From: Candidatus Woesearchaeota archaeon
GTDB taxonomy: Archaea; Nanobdellota; Nanobdellia; Woesearchaeales; UBA10216
Direction: 5' to 3'
DNA length: 36,379 nt
NCBI GenBank assembly: GCA_016188145.1
Contig: JACPIJ010000069.1
Location: 1 to 36,379, forward strand
Positions 26,699 through 35,182 of the stretch are shown one piece after another; position 1 is the first letter of the stretch; each line of letters starts with the position of its first letter. A program made the translations under genes and the position numbers. Below the pieces are notes generated by a model. It was given only the letters and a program-made list of their open reading frames with translations, was not told where the DNA came from and made no database searches.

Positions 26699-26720
26699 AA
26701 AGAGGATTACTTGAGCTGCC

Positions 26721-26730
26721 ACTATATAAG
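26721..26730 (-). promoter_or_regulatory. TATA-box-like element upstream of ndk
   Basis: cttatatagt on minus strand, 23-32 nt before ATG 26698. Confidence 0.5.
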
Positions 26731-26893
26731 TTTTTTCGTTGCGTGTTTCGGCATTGTCAGGTTAAGCATTCGTTGCGCCCAAGATACAGCTTGAAATATA
26801 GAATAATACTACTGGTACATAGTAAAATATAGAAAAGTTTAAATATTGGTGTGAAACCCCAGAGGGGCAAAGTGAAATTACGGGTGAGATGAA

Positions 26894-27463
26894 ATGAGCA
26901 ACGCTGGTACTGTTACTAAGAATGTTGCAGAGAAGAGCGTAGCTGAATATGCTCTCGATTACTTCCTTGAAGCACTAGAGAGGGAGAGAAGAAACAGCCT
27001 AGACGGAAGAGGCAGCCCGGACATAACATATTCTCTTGGAGCAGCAGCCGCCCAAGGTCGGGTTGGCTTCCAGCAAAAACCACGGCTGGCAATAGCCAAA
27101 GCAGGTTGCAACATAACGATTTTTGATATTGAAAATTCAGGATTTAAACTCGGGACTCCTGAAAATCCTGTTAATTCAGGGATATACAGATTAGGTGGGA
27201 TTCCAGAACGACCTGTTATATATAGGGCGCCTATGTGGCAGCGGGAAGTACCAAGCAACAAGGAGTTCTATGCTGCTGTCGGCGAGTTCTTGTTCGGAAG
27301 TAACGGGCAAGCGGCAGCATTTGGCCAGCTTGGAACAGGACGTAGTGCGCTTGCAATTATGAAGGCACTACATCAAAACATATTACCTCCTGCCGAGGCG
27401 AAGGAGTTGCTTGGGAGATTAAAAGCAGAAGGGATAAACGCGTTAGAATATCTCCGAAACTAG
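26894..27463 (+). CDS. Hypothetical protein
   Basis: 189-aa ORF on the strand opposite to its ribosomal-protein/ndk neighbours. Confidence 0.65.
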   Translation: MSNAGTVTKNVAEKSVAEYALDYFLEALERERRNSLDGRGSPDITYSLGAAAAQGRVGFQQKPRLAIAKAGCNITIFDIENSGFKLGTPENPVNSGIYRLGGIPERPVIYRAPMWQREVPSNKEFYAAVGEFLFGSNGQAAAFGQLGTGRSALAIMKALHQNILPPAEAKELLGRLKAEGINALEYLRN

Positions 27464-27487
27464 GCACAATGTAGGCGCAATGGGAGG

Positions 27488-27784
27488 TCACGCGCCGCCT
27501 TTCAATTTCTTCGCGGCAGCGCCAGAAATGCCGAACTTCACTTTGCCGCCTGCTGCCGTTGCCTCTGCCTCGCGCTGGAGGGCCTCCTTTTCAGCCTCTG
27601 CTGTAAGCTTGCCCTTGAGCTTCCTGAATTCCTGAGTCCACCTTGTATGCCTCGGCACCCTGCCAAGGTCAACGTTCCTTTCGCATTTTGAAGAGCAGAA
27701 ATTGAGCACCTTGCCAATCTTCTCCACGAATATCATGCCCGTTCCCTTCTCAATCTCGTTGCCGCAAAAGCTGCACTTTGCCAT
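27488..27784 (-). CDS. rpl24e: Ribosomal protein eL24 with Ala/Lys-rich C-terminal extension
   Basis: MAKCSFCGNEIEKGTGMIFVEKIGKVLNFCSSKCERN. Confidence 0.93.
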   Translation of the reverse strand: MAKCSFCGNEIEKGTGMIFVEKIGKVLNFCSSKCERNVDLGRVPRHTRWTQEFRKLKGKLTAEAEKEALQREAEATAAGGKVKFGISGAAAKKLKGGA

Positions 27785-27786
27785 TG

Positions 27787-28164
27787 CTACTTTCTCCCCT
27801 GGTTTAGCGGCCTTGCCTCAATCTCTGTTTCCCTAAGCATCAGCACATCGCCAATCTGGACAGGCCCTTTGACATTTCTCCTCAAAACCTTGCTGGCGTC
27901 CCTTCCTTCAAGGACCTTGCACCTTATCTGAGTGGCCTCGCCCCTGGTTCCCGTGCGGCCAACAATCTCCTCAACCCTTGCAGGCACTGCAAATGTAAAG
28001 AAAACAGCACCCTTAACCTCCTCCTTCACCTGAGGCGCCTGAGGCTGGCCAGCGGATTGTGCGGATTGTGCCTGTTGCGGCTTTTTACCGCCAACTACCG
28101 GAGTTGCCGCAGCCGGAGCCACAGCTTCTTTTCCTTCCTTTTTGTCCGCCTTTTTTTCAGTCAT
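27787..28164 (-). CDS. rps28e: Ribosomal protein eS28 with low-complexity N-terminal extension
   Basis: [60 protein letters not shown] preceded by an Ala/Lys/Gln/Pro-rich segment. Confidence 0.9.
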   Translation of the reverse strand: MTEKKADKKEGKEAVAPAAATPVVGGKKPQQAQSAQSAGQPQAPQVKEEVKGAVFFTFAVPARVEEIVGRTGTRGEATQIRCKVLEGRDASKVLRRNVKGPVQIGDVLMLRETEIEARPLNQGRK

Positions 28165-28189
28165 CTTACTGCAGCTTACCCCATCCTGT

Positions 28190-28528
28190 TTACTGTGACT
28201 TGAATTCCTCGGCAATCTCCTTCACTATTGCCTTTGCATCGCCTTCCTGGATAATCGCAATGCTCACTGCAGGAACGGTAAGGCCTGCTGCAACTCCCAG
28301 CTCTTCCTTGCTCGGAACCTCAACAACAGGGATGCCTTTCTCCTTCCCGAGAAGCGGAAGGTGCATCGTTATCTCCGGAGGGCTGACGTCCTTGGCAACA
28401 ACGACAAGCTTCGCAGTGCCCCTCTCAATTGCCTTTGTGGCTTCGTTTGTGCCCTTCTTCAGCTTACCCGTAGTTCGAGCAAGCTCAATAGCTTCCAAGG
28501 CACGGTTACTCACATTGTTATCAGCCAT
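28190..28528 (-). CDS. rpl7ae: Ribosomal protein L7Ae
   Basis: [58 protein letters not shown]. Confidence 0.95.
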   Translation of the reverse strand: MADNNVSNRALEAIELARTTGKLKKGTNEATKAIERGTAKLVVVAKDVSPPEITMHLPLLGKEKGIPVVEVPSKEELGVAAGLTVPAVSIAIIQEGDAKAIVKEIAEEFKSQ

Positions 28529-28698
28529 CCAACATCACCTTCACAAGATTTATTTCAATCTGATTTTGGTAGCAAAAAAAAGGATAAGCTACCTCATTCA
28601 CGCCGAAACTAATGCGGCGATCATTAATCACAGGCCACAATAAGCGGAAAAAGAGGCGGTATATAAACGTTGCTGTTTGGAAAAAGAAGAAACGAAAA

Positions 28699-29631
28699 TC
28701 ATTTGCCCTGCAGCATAATCAGGTCCTTGGCCGTCAGCTTCTTCCCGCTCTTCAGCTTTTCGGTGAGTTCCTGCTCCTTCTTCTCTTCTGCCTCTTTTTT
28801 CCTGGCAGCAGCCATTGCGTCAAGCCTTTCCTTAACATCGGAAAGCTCATGCAGCGTTTGGCCAAGCGAAGAATTTGCTGCGGCGTAATCCTCCTTTGCC
28901 TTTTCCAGCTGCTCAACAAGGAGCTTTTTGCGCTGCCGCAGTTCCCTGAGCTGCGGAATCAGCTTCACCATCTCCTCATGAAGCCTCTGGCTCTCGGCAG
29001 CGTGCTGCTGAAGCTCCTTGTGGAAGGCGTTTGACTGCCTCCTTATATCCGAGAATTTTGCAAACAGCTCCCTGTGCGATTTTGACGCCTCGGAAAACTG
29101 CTTGACAGACTCCAGCTGCCTTTTCTTTTCATTGATAACCTTCATGAGCTGCTTCTCTTTCTCAAACGGTATGACCTCGGTTTCGATTTTGAGCTCTATA
29201 GAAGCAATCTCGGAAATGAGCTGGCCCACGGATTTCTTTTTGGGAACAGTTTTTCCGTGGCTCCTGTGAGCCAATTCTTCTGCTGCCTCTTCTTCAGCCT
29301 CAACTGCCTTTTTCAGCTCAGCACTGATAAGCTTAAGGGACTCATTGGCTTCCTGCCTCTTCGCTTTCAGTTCCCTGACTATTGCTGTCTCCTTATCACG
29401 CGCTTCCCTGAGCTCCCTTACCTTAATGATGGTTGACTTGAATTTCGGATTAATCTCGCGCAGCTGCCTGATACAGGAATCCCTGCTGCTGCCGAGTGCC
29501 GAAATCCTGGACTTCAGCTCGCGGGCAAGCCTGCTGTCTTTCGCAAGCACGGCTGAAAGCGGCTCATTACCTATCCTTCCACTGCTGCTGCCATCTGCTT
29601 CTGCTGGAGAAATCATTAACTCGCTTGGCAT
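28699..29631 (-). CDS. Archaeal coiled-coil protein (COG1340-like)
   Basis: Heptad-rich, charged throughout; typical of the conserved archaeal coiled-coil family. Confidence 0.7.
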   Translation of the reverse strand: MPSELMISPAEADGSSSGRIGNEPLSAVLAKDSRLARELKSRISALGSSRDSCIRQLREINPKFKSTIIKVRELREARDKETAIVRELKAKRQEANESLKLISAELKKAVEAEEEAAEELAHRSHGKTVPKKKSVGQLISEIASIELKIETEVIPFEKEKQLMKVINEKKRQLESVKQFSEASKSHRELFAKFSDIRRQSNAFHKELQQHAAESQRLHEEMVKLIPQLRELRQRKKLLVEQLEKAKEDYAAANSSLGQTLHELSDVKERLDAMAAARKKEAEEKKEQELTEKLKSGKKLTAKDLIMLQGK

Positions 29632-29714
29632 TATCCCACTATAAAAATCTTATTGGAGTGCCGCAACATAATCGAGAGAGCAACCTTCAATGAATAACAA
29701 ATTAAGTGAATGCA

Positions 29715-29799
29715 CGCCGCGGACGGGAGTTGAACCCGTAAGGCCTGGAGGGCCACCTACTTATCAGGTAGGCGCGTTTACCAATTCCGCTACCGCGGC
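29715..29799 (-). tRNA. Class II tRNA, tRNA-Leu-like body with anticodon GAU (Ile)
   Basis: Acceptor GCCGCGG/CCGCGGC, D-arm GCG-GAATTGGTAAA-CGC, anticodon arm CCTAC-CTGATAA-GTAGG, variable arm TGGCCCTCCAGGCCTT, T-arm ACGGG-TTCAACT-CCCGT, discriminator G, no encoded CCA. Confidence 0.88.
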
Positions 29800-30022
29800 G
29801 GCAAATTCTCTATTTTCTTAAATCTTAATGAAGCTATGCCCTGATTTTTTGAAAATTATTTTCTTAAAGAAGAAATATTCTGACTGTTGCCGCAAATTAT
29901 GCGAGAAAAAGGCAATTTTTTGAAAAACTTACGGTTTGCCTGAAATATTTTTGCGAGGAGTTTTCAAAAGTGCCAGCAAAAAACGAAAGGTATATTAAGG
30001 AGGGAACCAACACTTAAGATAA

Positions 30023-30081
30023 AGACCTGGAGGGTTGCCTGCTGTTGAGGCAGGGACGTTTGCCGGTTTCGTGAACCCGGC
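30023..30081 (-). pseudogene. tRNA-Leu(CAA)-like fragment lacking T-arm and 3' acceptor
   Basis: GCCGGGTTCACGAAACCGGCAAACGTCCCTGCCTCAACAGCAGGCAACCCTCCAGGTCT; ungapped alignment to tRNA 29741-29799 with about 40/59 identities by hand count and compensatory stem changes. Confidence 0.6.
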
Positions 30082-30087
30082 TTTTTT
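30062..30087 (+). terminator. Intrinsic-terminator-like hairpin plus T-tract
   Basis: gccggtt-tcgtg-aacccggc followed by ttttttt. Confidence 0.5.
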
Positions 30088-30091
30088 TCTT

Positions 30092-30724
30092 TTACCGTCT
30101 AGTTCCTGCTTCAAGAATAGCGTTACTGGCCGTGTAAAAAATGAGGTTACGCTCTCGCTCTGTCTGCTTCAGAGCTTTGGACGCATAAGTGCTGGCCGCT
30201 GCTGCAACAAACTCGTCAATAGCCTGCGGTGTCAGTTCTGTTCTGCGGGCTGCGCGTTTACCAAACCCTTGGAAAGTGCCAGTTGCTACTCCTATAAACG
30301 GTGGCACTTGCGCCTTCGCAATCATTTCCAACTGCTCGGCTTCTGACCTGCGTTCCTCAAAATATTCGCCCCTACTATTATAACCGCTGTCTTTAACTGT
30401 AAGTTCTGCAATTCCCGAAATGTGAGCTGCAAGCACAAGCCCTTTTGGATATTGCGAGTGATGCTGGTTTGGTTTAATGTAACCAACTAGGAATGCGTCA
30501 TAGTAAACATTATTCAACTGCCCGACAATTTGCACGAGGACGTGTGACTTCACCACCCGCGAAAGGTAGCCCTCTTTTGTCAAAACTGCCGTGTGCCAGC
30601 CATCAACTGAAGCATCAACTATGTCAACTAATGTGTTAGATGGCAGGTTTGCAAACCGGATAAGCTGTTCAGAAGGTATCCACAGCTTGCAAGCGCTTGT
30701 GCCTGTTGTGCCAGTCATCCTCAA
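30092..30724 (-). CDS. Hypothetical protein
   Basis: 210-aa ORF directly downstream of P1/L12 gene, same strand. Confidence 0.65.
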   Translation of the reverse strand: MRMTGTTGTSACKLWIPSEQLIRFANLPSNTLVDIVDASVDGWHTAVLTKEGYLSRVVKSHVLVQIVGQLNNVYYDAFLVGYIKPNQHHSQYPKGLVLAAHISGIAELTVKDSGYNSRGEYFEERRSEAEQLEMIAKAQVPPFIGVATGTFQGFGKRAARRTELTPQAIDEFVAAAASTYASKALKQTERERNLIFYTASNAILEAGTRR

Positions 30725-30741
30725 AACCCAATTGACTGCAT

Positions 30742-31065
30742 TTACCCAAACAGCGCAGACAGCCCTGCTGCAGCTTCCTCTGCAGACTTCTTCTCGTCCT
30801 CCTTCTTGGCTTCAGGCTTCGCCTCATGCTTGCCACCGGCTGGAGCCGCACCTGCTGGCGCTGCTGCAACCGCAACCTGCTGCACTGCCGCTTCCTTTAT
30901 GGCCTTGTCAATGTCCACTCCATCAAGCGAGGCGACAACCGCCTTCGACATGGCAGCGTCTGACTTTACTCCGGCTGCGTCGAGAACCTTAACCAGTGCG
31001 CCCTCTTCAACCTTCTTCCCTGCCTTGTGCAAAAGCAGAGCCGCATACACGTATTCCATTCCCAT
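30742..31065 (-). CDS. rpl12: Ribosomal protein P1 (archaeal L12)
   Basis: [30 protein letters not shown] ... [12 protein letters not shown]. Confidence 0.95.
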   Translation of the reverse strand: MGMEYVYAALLLHKAGKKVEEGALVKVLDAAGVKSDAAMSKAVVASLDGVDIDKAIKEAAVQQVAVAAAPAGAAPAGGKHEAKPEAKKEDEKKSAEEAAAGLSALFG

Positions 31066-31084
31066 CTTGTATCCCTCCTATAGC

Positions 31085-31139
31085 AAACCCAAGTCATGCT
31101 TTGCATGACTGGGCCCCGTCGACCTGTCGACGTGGGTTT
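31085..31139. repeat. Three-way-junction-like palindromic element between uL10 and P1/L12 genes
   Basis: Outer aaaccca/tgggttt (31085-31091/31133-31139) enclosing agtcatgc-ttt-gcatgact and cgtcga-cctg-tcgacg. Confidence 0.75.
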
Positions 31140-31162
31140 CGTTTCATATTTAAAATTATCCA

Positions 31163-32104
31163 TTACTGCGGCGGCTTTTCTGATTCGGCAGCCACAGCAG
31201 GAGCCGGAAACTTTATCATGCCTTCGATTGCCGCTGCTTCCATCCCTGCCTTCCCAACAAGCTCTTCGGCAAGCTCGGGAACCATTATGCCGTATTCCTT
31301 TGCAATGTGCCTTGCCTGCCTTGCTGATTTAGTTATGAGCAGCACTATTGTTTCGGCAGCCGGAAACCCTATGTGCAAGGCTACTGCCCTCGACTCCATC
31401 GCTGCCGAGACGAGCTCATTCACGTAAGTTGCCGGGTCAACAGACAACACCTTCCTGCCGTAGATGATGCCATTCTCGTAAGCAGCAACAAGGTTAAGCC
31501 CGATCTCCATCGGCTGGATGCTGAACTTCGCCAAGACCTCGGCAACCTTCGGCTTGATTTTCTCGCCTTCCCTGACTATTGTTGAAGGCACTTTGACTGC
31601 AATCTTGCCTCCCTCAACGCCTGCTTTTATGCCTACGGCAGCCAGCTCGCTGATAATCGGGCCGGGCGCAAAGCTCGTTGGGCCTGCCGGGATAACTATG
31701 TCGTAAGGCGCAGTCTGCCCTGGCTTGGCCGGGGCTTTTGACTTGCTCTTCTGGAGCAGGTTGGCGAGCTTGAATGGATTCTGGTTTGTGAACAGCAGCG
31801 CTGGCATCCCTATAAGCAAGTCAAGGAGCTGCTCAACGCCTCTCAGTTTGCCCTTGGCAGAACCTATTGCGAGCCTGATGACTGACTTCTTGCACATTAC
31901 TATCTGCAGGTCGTTGCCGAGGCTTAGCCTCAGCCTCTGAAGCTGTGCAGCGGGGAGGCTTTCGAGATTTACGACTGCGGCAACACTGTAGGCGTTAAAT
32001 AGCTTGACAAGCATGTCAACCGCCTTCTTCTTCTGCACCGCGGCCTTTGCAACGTAATCTGCAGGCCTTCGTGCGTTTTTACTCCCCATAGTCTTGGCTT
32101 TCAT
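31163..32104 (-). CDS. rpl10: Ribosomal protein uL10 (P0)
   Basis: VVNLESLPAAQLQRLRLSLGNDLQIVMCKKSVIRLA; TSFAPGPIISELAAVGIKAGVEGGKIAVK. Confidence 0.95.
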   Translation of the reverse strand: MKAKTMGSKNARRPADYVAKAAVQKKKAVDMLVKLFNAYSVAAVVNLESLPAAQLQRLRLSLGNDLQIVMCKKSVIRLAIGSAKGKLRGVEQLLDLLIGMPALLFTNQNPFKLANLLQKSKSKAPAKPGQTAPYDIVIPAGPTSFAPGPIISELAAVGIKAGVEGGKIAVKVPSTIVREGEKIKPKVAEVLAKFSIQPMEIGLNLVAAYENGIIYGRKVLSVDPATYVNELVSAAMESRAVALHIGFPAAETIVLLITKSARQARHIAKEYGIMVPELAEELVGKAGMEAAAIEGMIKFPAPAVAAESEKPPQ

Positions 32105-32113
32105 GTTGAATCA

Positions 32114-32833
32114 TCACTTCTTGGCTGCCTTTTTGGCTGTTGCTTTCCTTGTTGTTGCAACTGCTGCTTTTGCAGACGATGTTATCCCTACTGGAACCCC
32201 CATTGTAAGCTTGACAAAGGCCGCTTTGACATTCTGCTCACTTGCCGGCAGCACGTGAATAAGCTGGTCGTAAATCACAATCACGTTAGCAGCAAGGGCA
32301 TCATCGCTCATTGACTCGTTGCCAACCTTGCACTGCACAATCGGAACAGTCTTTGCCGTAACGTGGACTATGCTCTGGAGCTTTTCAACGAGCGGCTTCA
32401 GGGCTGCTTTTGGGGGAACAATGCAGCCAGCCTTCGGGTTTGGCATCTTACCCTTGGGACCTAAAACGCGGCCAAAAGTGGATGCAATCTGAGGCATTAT
32501 GTTGGCCTGGCCAATAAAGAAATCATACTGCCTGACAAGCTTCCTTGTAAGCTTTTTGTTCTTGCCGTAATTGGGAAAGTCCTCCTGCAAAACCATTCCG
32601 TCACAGGCTGACTTGGCTTCAGGCTGAAGCTCAGGCCCAATCAAGGCACAGACCTTCATCTTCTTGCCAGAGCCGTTTGGAAGGTCGATGAAAAAATCAA
32701 CCTGGTGCTCAGGCTTCTTAAGGTCAAGGCCGATAAGAGGCACGACAAGGTCAACGCTCTGCACAAACCCCCGCTTCCTTGACTTCCTTGCTGCCACAAT
32801 TGCAGCTGCAACATCATCTTTCGTTATCGCCAT
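32114..32833 (-). CDS. rpl1: Ribosomal protein uL1
   Basis: KRGFVQSVDLVVPLIGLDLKKPEHQVDFFIDLP; FGRVLGPKGKMPNPKAGCIVPP. Confidence 0.95.
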   Translation of the reverse strand: MAITKDDVAAAIVAARKSRKRGFVQSVDLVVPLIGLDLKKPEHQVDFFIDLPNGSGKKMKVCALIGPELQPEAKSACDGMVLQEDFPNYGKNKKLTRKLVRQYDFFIGQANIMPQIASTFGRVLGPKGKMPNPKAGCIVPPKAALKPLVEKLQSIVHVTAKTVPIVQCKVGNESMSDDALAANVIVIYDQLIHVLPASEQNVKAAFVKLTMGVPVGITSSAKAAVATTRKATAKKAAKK

Positions 32834-32991
32834 TCTGAAACACTCTCAAAACACTCTCGTGACCCTCCTGCCGAAGCAGTGAAAAAAAGCGAATGATTTG
32901 TAATCGCTCGGGCAACTGCGGAGGATGAGGCAATTGTTTATAAATGTTACTGTACTACCAAGCTGCAAAACGGATTTGGCAATTTGGCAAA

Positions 32992-33918
32992 ATGACAGAG
33001 CTGCAACTTGAGCAACGGGTTGAAGAAACACCACCGTTCAAGGTGGTCTATGATTTAGCGATAGCAGCGTTGGATTCGCTCAGCCGAGATGACACGCGGC
33101 GCGCAGAGGAACAAGCCGCCAAGGCAATCTATGAGCTGCCAAAAGCGAAGAAAGCTATTATGGCACAAAATGGGGAAGAAAGGGGCTTTTGGGAAACGCA
33201 AAAGCTGGAAGCGCTCGTCACGGCAGCAGACCATTTGTCTATTGCGAGGCTTCTCTACGAACAGGGCTCAAAAGACTTCGACACAGCATTGTTGGCATCA
33301 CTGCCGCTGGGCAAAGACCACAGGACGGGCTTAGAAGACGCTTTTAAGCATTACAAGAAAGCAGCCGCCGAGATTTCAAAGTGGAGGGAATTAGTCACAG
33401 AGCCTTCTGAACAGGAACAAACAGCCCTGAAGCAAGGGCTTTCACAACTGTTCCCACGCTGGTGGGCTACGTGCTTTTTTCTGGGAGCTGACAGTGACCT
33501 AACGGGCCTTGAAACCCTGAAAGAAGCCGCGGCACTAGAAAAAGCTCCAGGAAGCGATTACAAAAGCAAGGTCACACAGAGCTTAAAACATTTTGCTGAT
33601 GCGATGAAGTGGTACCATAATGAGATGGGGGTGTTCACAAGGGCAGGAAGGGAAGGGGCAGAAACCCCAGAAGGAGTTAAAGCAAAACTGCAAAACCTGC
33701 AAAGCGAAATAAACGGGCTTGCCTACCAAGCAATTGAGTTGGCAATTATGACAGGAGAAAGAAAGATAGCAAAAAAGCTCAAAAAGGTTGCAATTAAATA
33801 CGACGTGCCAGAAAAATACATGCCAAAACTGTACAGAAGAAAACCACAAGCCATGTATAAAAGCACAGTTTACGGCCAAAAAGAAGACAGCCGCAACTCC
33901 GGTCCCCCGCTGAGATAG
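32992..33918 (+). CDS. Hypothetical alpha-helical (TPR-like) protein
   Basis: Repeated helical A/E/K-rich segments; start at internal MTELQLEQ. Confidence 0.65.
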   Translation: MTELQLEQRVEETPPFKVVYDLAIAALDSLSRDDTRRAEEQAAKAIYELPKAKKAIMAQNGEERGFWETQKLEALVTAADHLSIARLLYEQGSKDFDTALLASLPLGKDHRTGLEDAFKHYKKAAAEISKWRELVTEPSEQEQTALKQGLSQLFPRWWATCFFLGADSDLTGLETLKEAAALEKAPGSDYKSKVTQSLKHFADAMKWYHNEMGVFTRAGREGAETPEGVKAKLQNLQSEINGLAYQAIELAIMTGERKIAKKLKKVAIKYDVPEKYMPKLYRRKPQAMYKSTVYGQKEDSRNSGPPLR

Positions 33919-33936
33919 CTGCTACATTCTGGTTAA

Positions 33937-33946
33937 GCTTATATAG
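33937..33946 (+). promoter_or_regulatory. TATA-box-like element
   Basis: gcttatatag 31-40 nt before ATG 33977. Confidence 0.5.
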
Positions 33947-33976
33947 AAACTTTACTCTGCACTCTGCACACCCGCA

Positions 33977-35182
33977 ATGACAAGCAGCTCAATCATTACG
34001 CAAAGTGTTTACAGCCCAGCCGAGGATTCTTACCTGCTGGCAGCAGCAGTTGAGCAGTATGCGCATGGAAAAGTCCTGGACATGGGCACGGGAAGAGGAC
34101 TACAGGCAATAACAGCTGCGAAGAAAAGAGAAGTCAAGTCTGTTGTAGCTGCGGACGTAAGTGAAGACGCGCTGAAACACGCAGCTGCCACAGCTAAAAA
34201 AGAAAATGCCAAAATAAAAACTCTCAAAAGCAACCTCTTCTCAAACGTCAGGGGAAAATTTGACACGATAATCTTTAACCCCCCTTACCTGCCAGAGGAC
34301 AAAGGAATAAAGGATGATGCAATCTATGGCGGCAGGCACGGCTACGAAACCCTGCAGCGGTTCATTGGCAGCTGCCGCGAATTCTTAAAAGATAGCGGAA
34401 TAATCCTGATTGTGTTCAGCAGCAGGACAAACAGGCAGAAGGTCGATGAGGCAATAGAGCGCAGCTGCCTCGAGTTTGAGGAACTGGAGCAAAAACATCT
34501 GTTTTTTGAAACGCTACATACTTATTTAATCAGAAAATCACAGTTGCTGCTGCAGCTGCAGCAAAAAGGGATTAAGGGCATTGCATTGTTCGAGAAAGGC
34601 AACCGGGGAGTGCTGTACAAAGGAAGCTACCGCGGGAAAACTGTTGTAGTAAAGGCAAAAAGGAAAGAAAGCGCGGCTGTGGCCACAATTGAAAATGAAA
34701 CAAACTGGCTGAAGAAGCTGAACAAGGAAGGAATCGGGCCAAAGCTGCTGATTGCCGGGAAAGGCTGGTTTGCCTACGAGTTTGTTGATGGAGGTTTTAT
34801 TACCGATTTTATCGGCACCTGCAAAGATGCCGCAAAAGTAAAAGACGCAACAATACAAATGCTGCAGCAATGCAGGAAATTAGACGAGATGGGAGTTAAC
34901 AAGGAGGAAATGCTGCGGCCGCAAAAGCACGTTTTAATAGGCAAAAGCGGGAAAGTAACCATGCTCGACTTTGAAAGGTGCAGAAAAACGCAAAAGCCGA
35001 AGAATGTTACACAGCTGTGCCAGTTCCTTGCCGGGAACTATGCGAATTCCATGCTGCGGCAGAAAGAGATAAACATCAACAGAGAAGAACTGCTGGCGGC
35101 TGCCCAACAATACAAGCATAGCCAAAATGAGGAAAATTTTAAAAAAATATGGATAGCTGTGCTTGGAGCTGACAGAAAATGA
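33977..35182 (+). CDS. HemK/Mtq2-like methyltransferase fused to predicted Ser/Thr kinase-like domain (COG2112-like)
   Basis: VYSPAEDSYLLAAAV, VLDMGTGRGLQAI, IIFNPPYLP (NPPY); C-term FEKGNRGVLYKGSYRGKTVVVKAKRKES..IENETNWLKKLNKEGIGPKLL..FAYEFVDG..VTMLDFERCR. Confidence 0.85.
   Translation: MTSSSIITQSVYSPAEDSYLLAAAVEQYAHGKVLDMGTGRGLQAITAAKKREVKSVVAADVSEDALKHAAATAKKENAKIKTLKSNLFSNVRGKFDTIIFNPPYLPEDKGIKDDAIYGGRHGYETLQRFIGSCREFLKDSGIILIVFSSRTNRQKVDEAIERSCLEFEELEQKHLFFETLHTYLIRKSQLLLQLQQKGIKGIALFEKGNRGVLYKGSYRGKTVVVKAKRKESAAVATIENETNWLKKLNKEGIGPKLLIAGKGWFAYEFVDGGFITDFIGTCKDAAKVKDATIQMLQQCRKLDEMGVNKEEMLRPQKHVLIGKSGKVTMLDFERCRKTQKPKNVTQLCQFLAGNYANSMLRQKEININREELLAAAQQYKHSQNEENFKKIWIAVLGADRK

Noticed and set aside
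28059-28643. 194-aa plus ORF over eS28/L7Ae
   Set aside because: Antisense to two certain ribosomal protein genes.
30023-30160. Permuted or intron-containing complete tRNA-Leu
   Set aside because: No matching ACCCGGC 3' acceptor strand or T-arm found by eye on either side within the local sequence.
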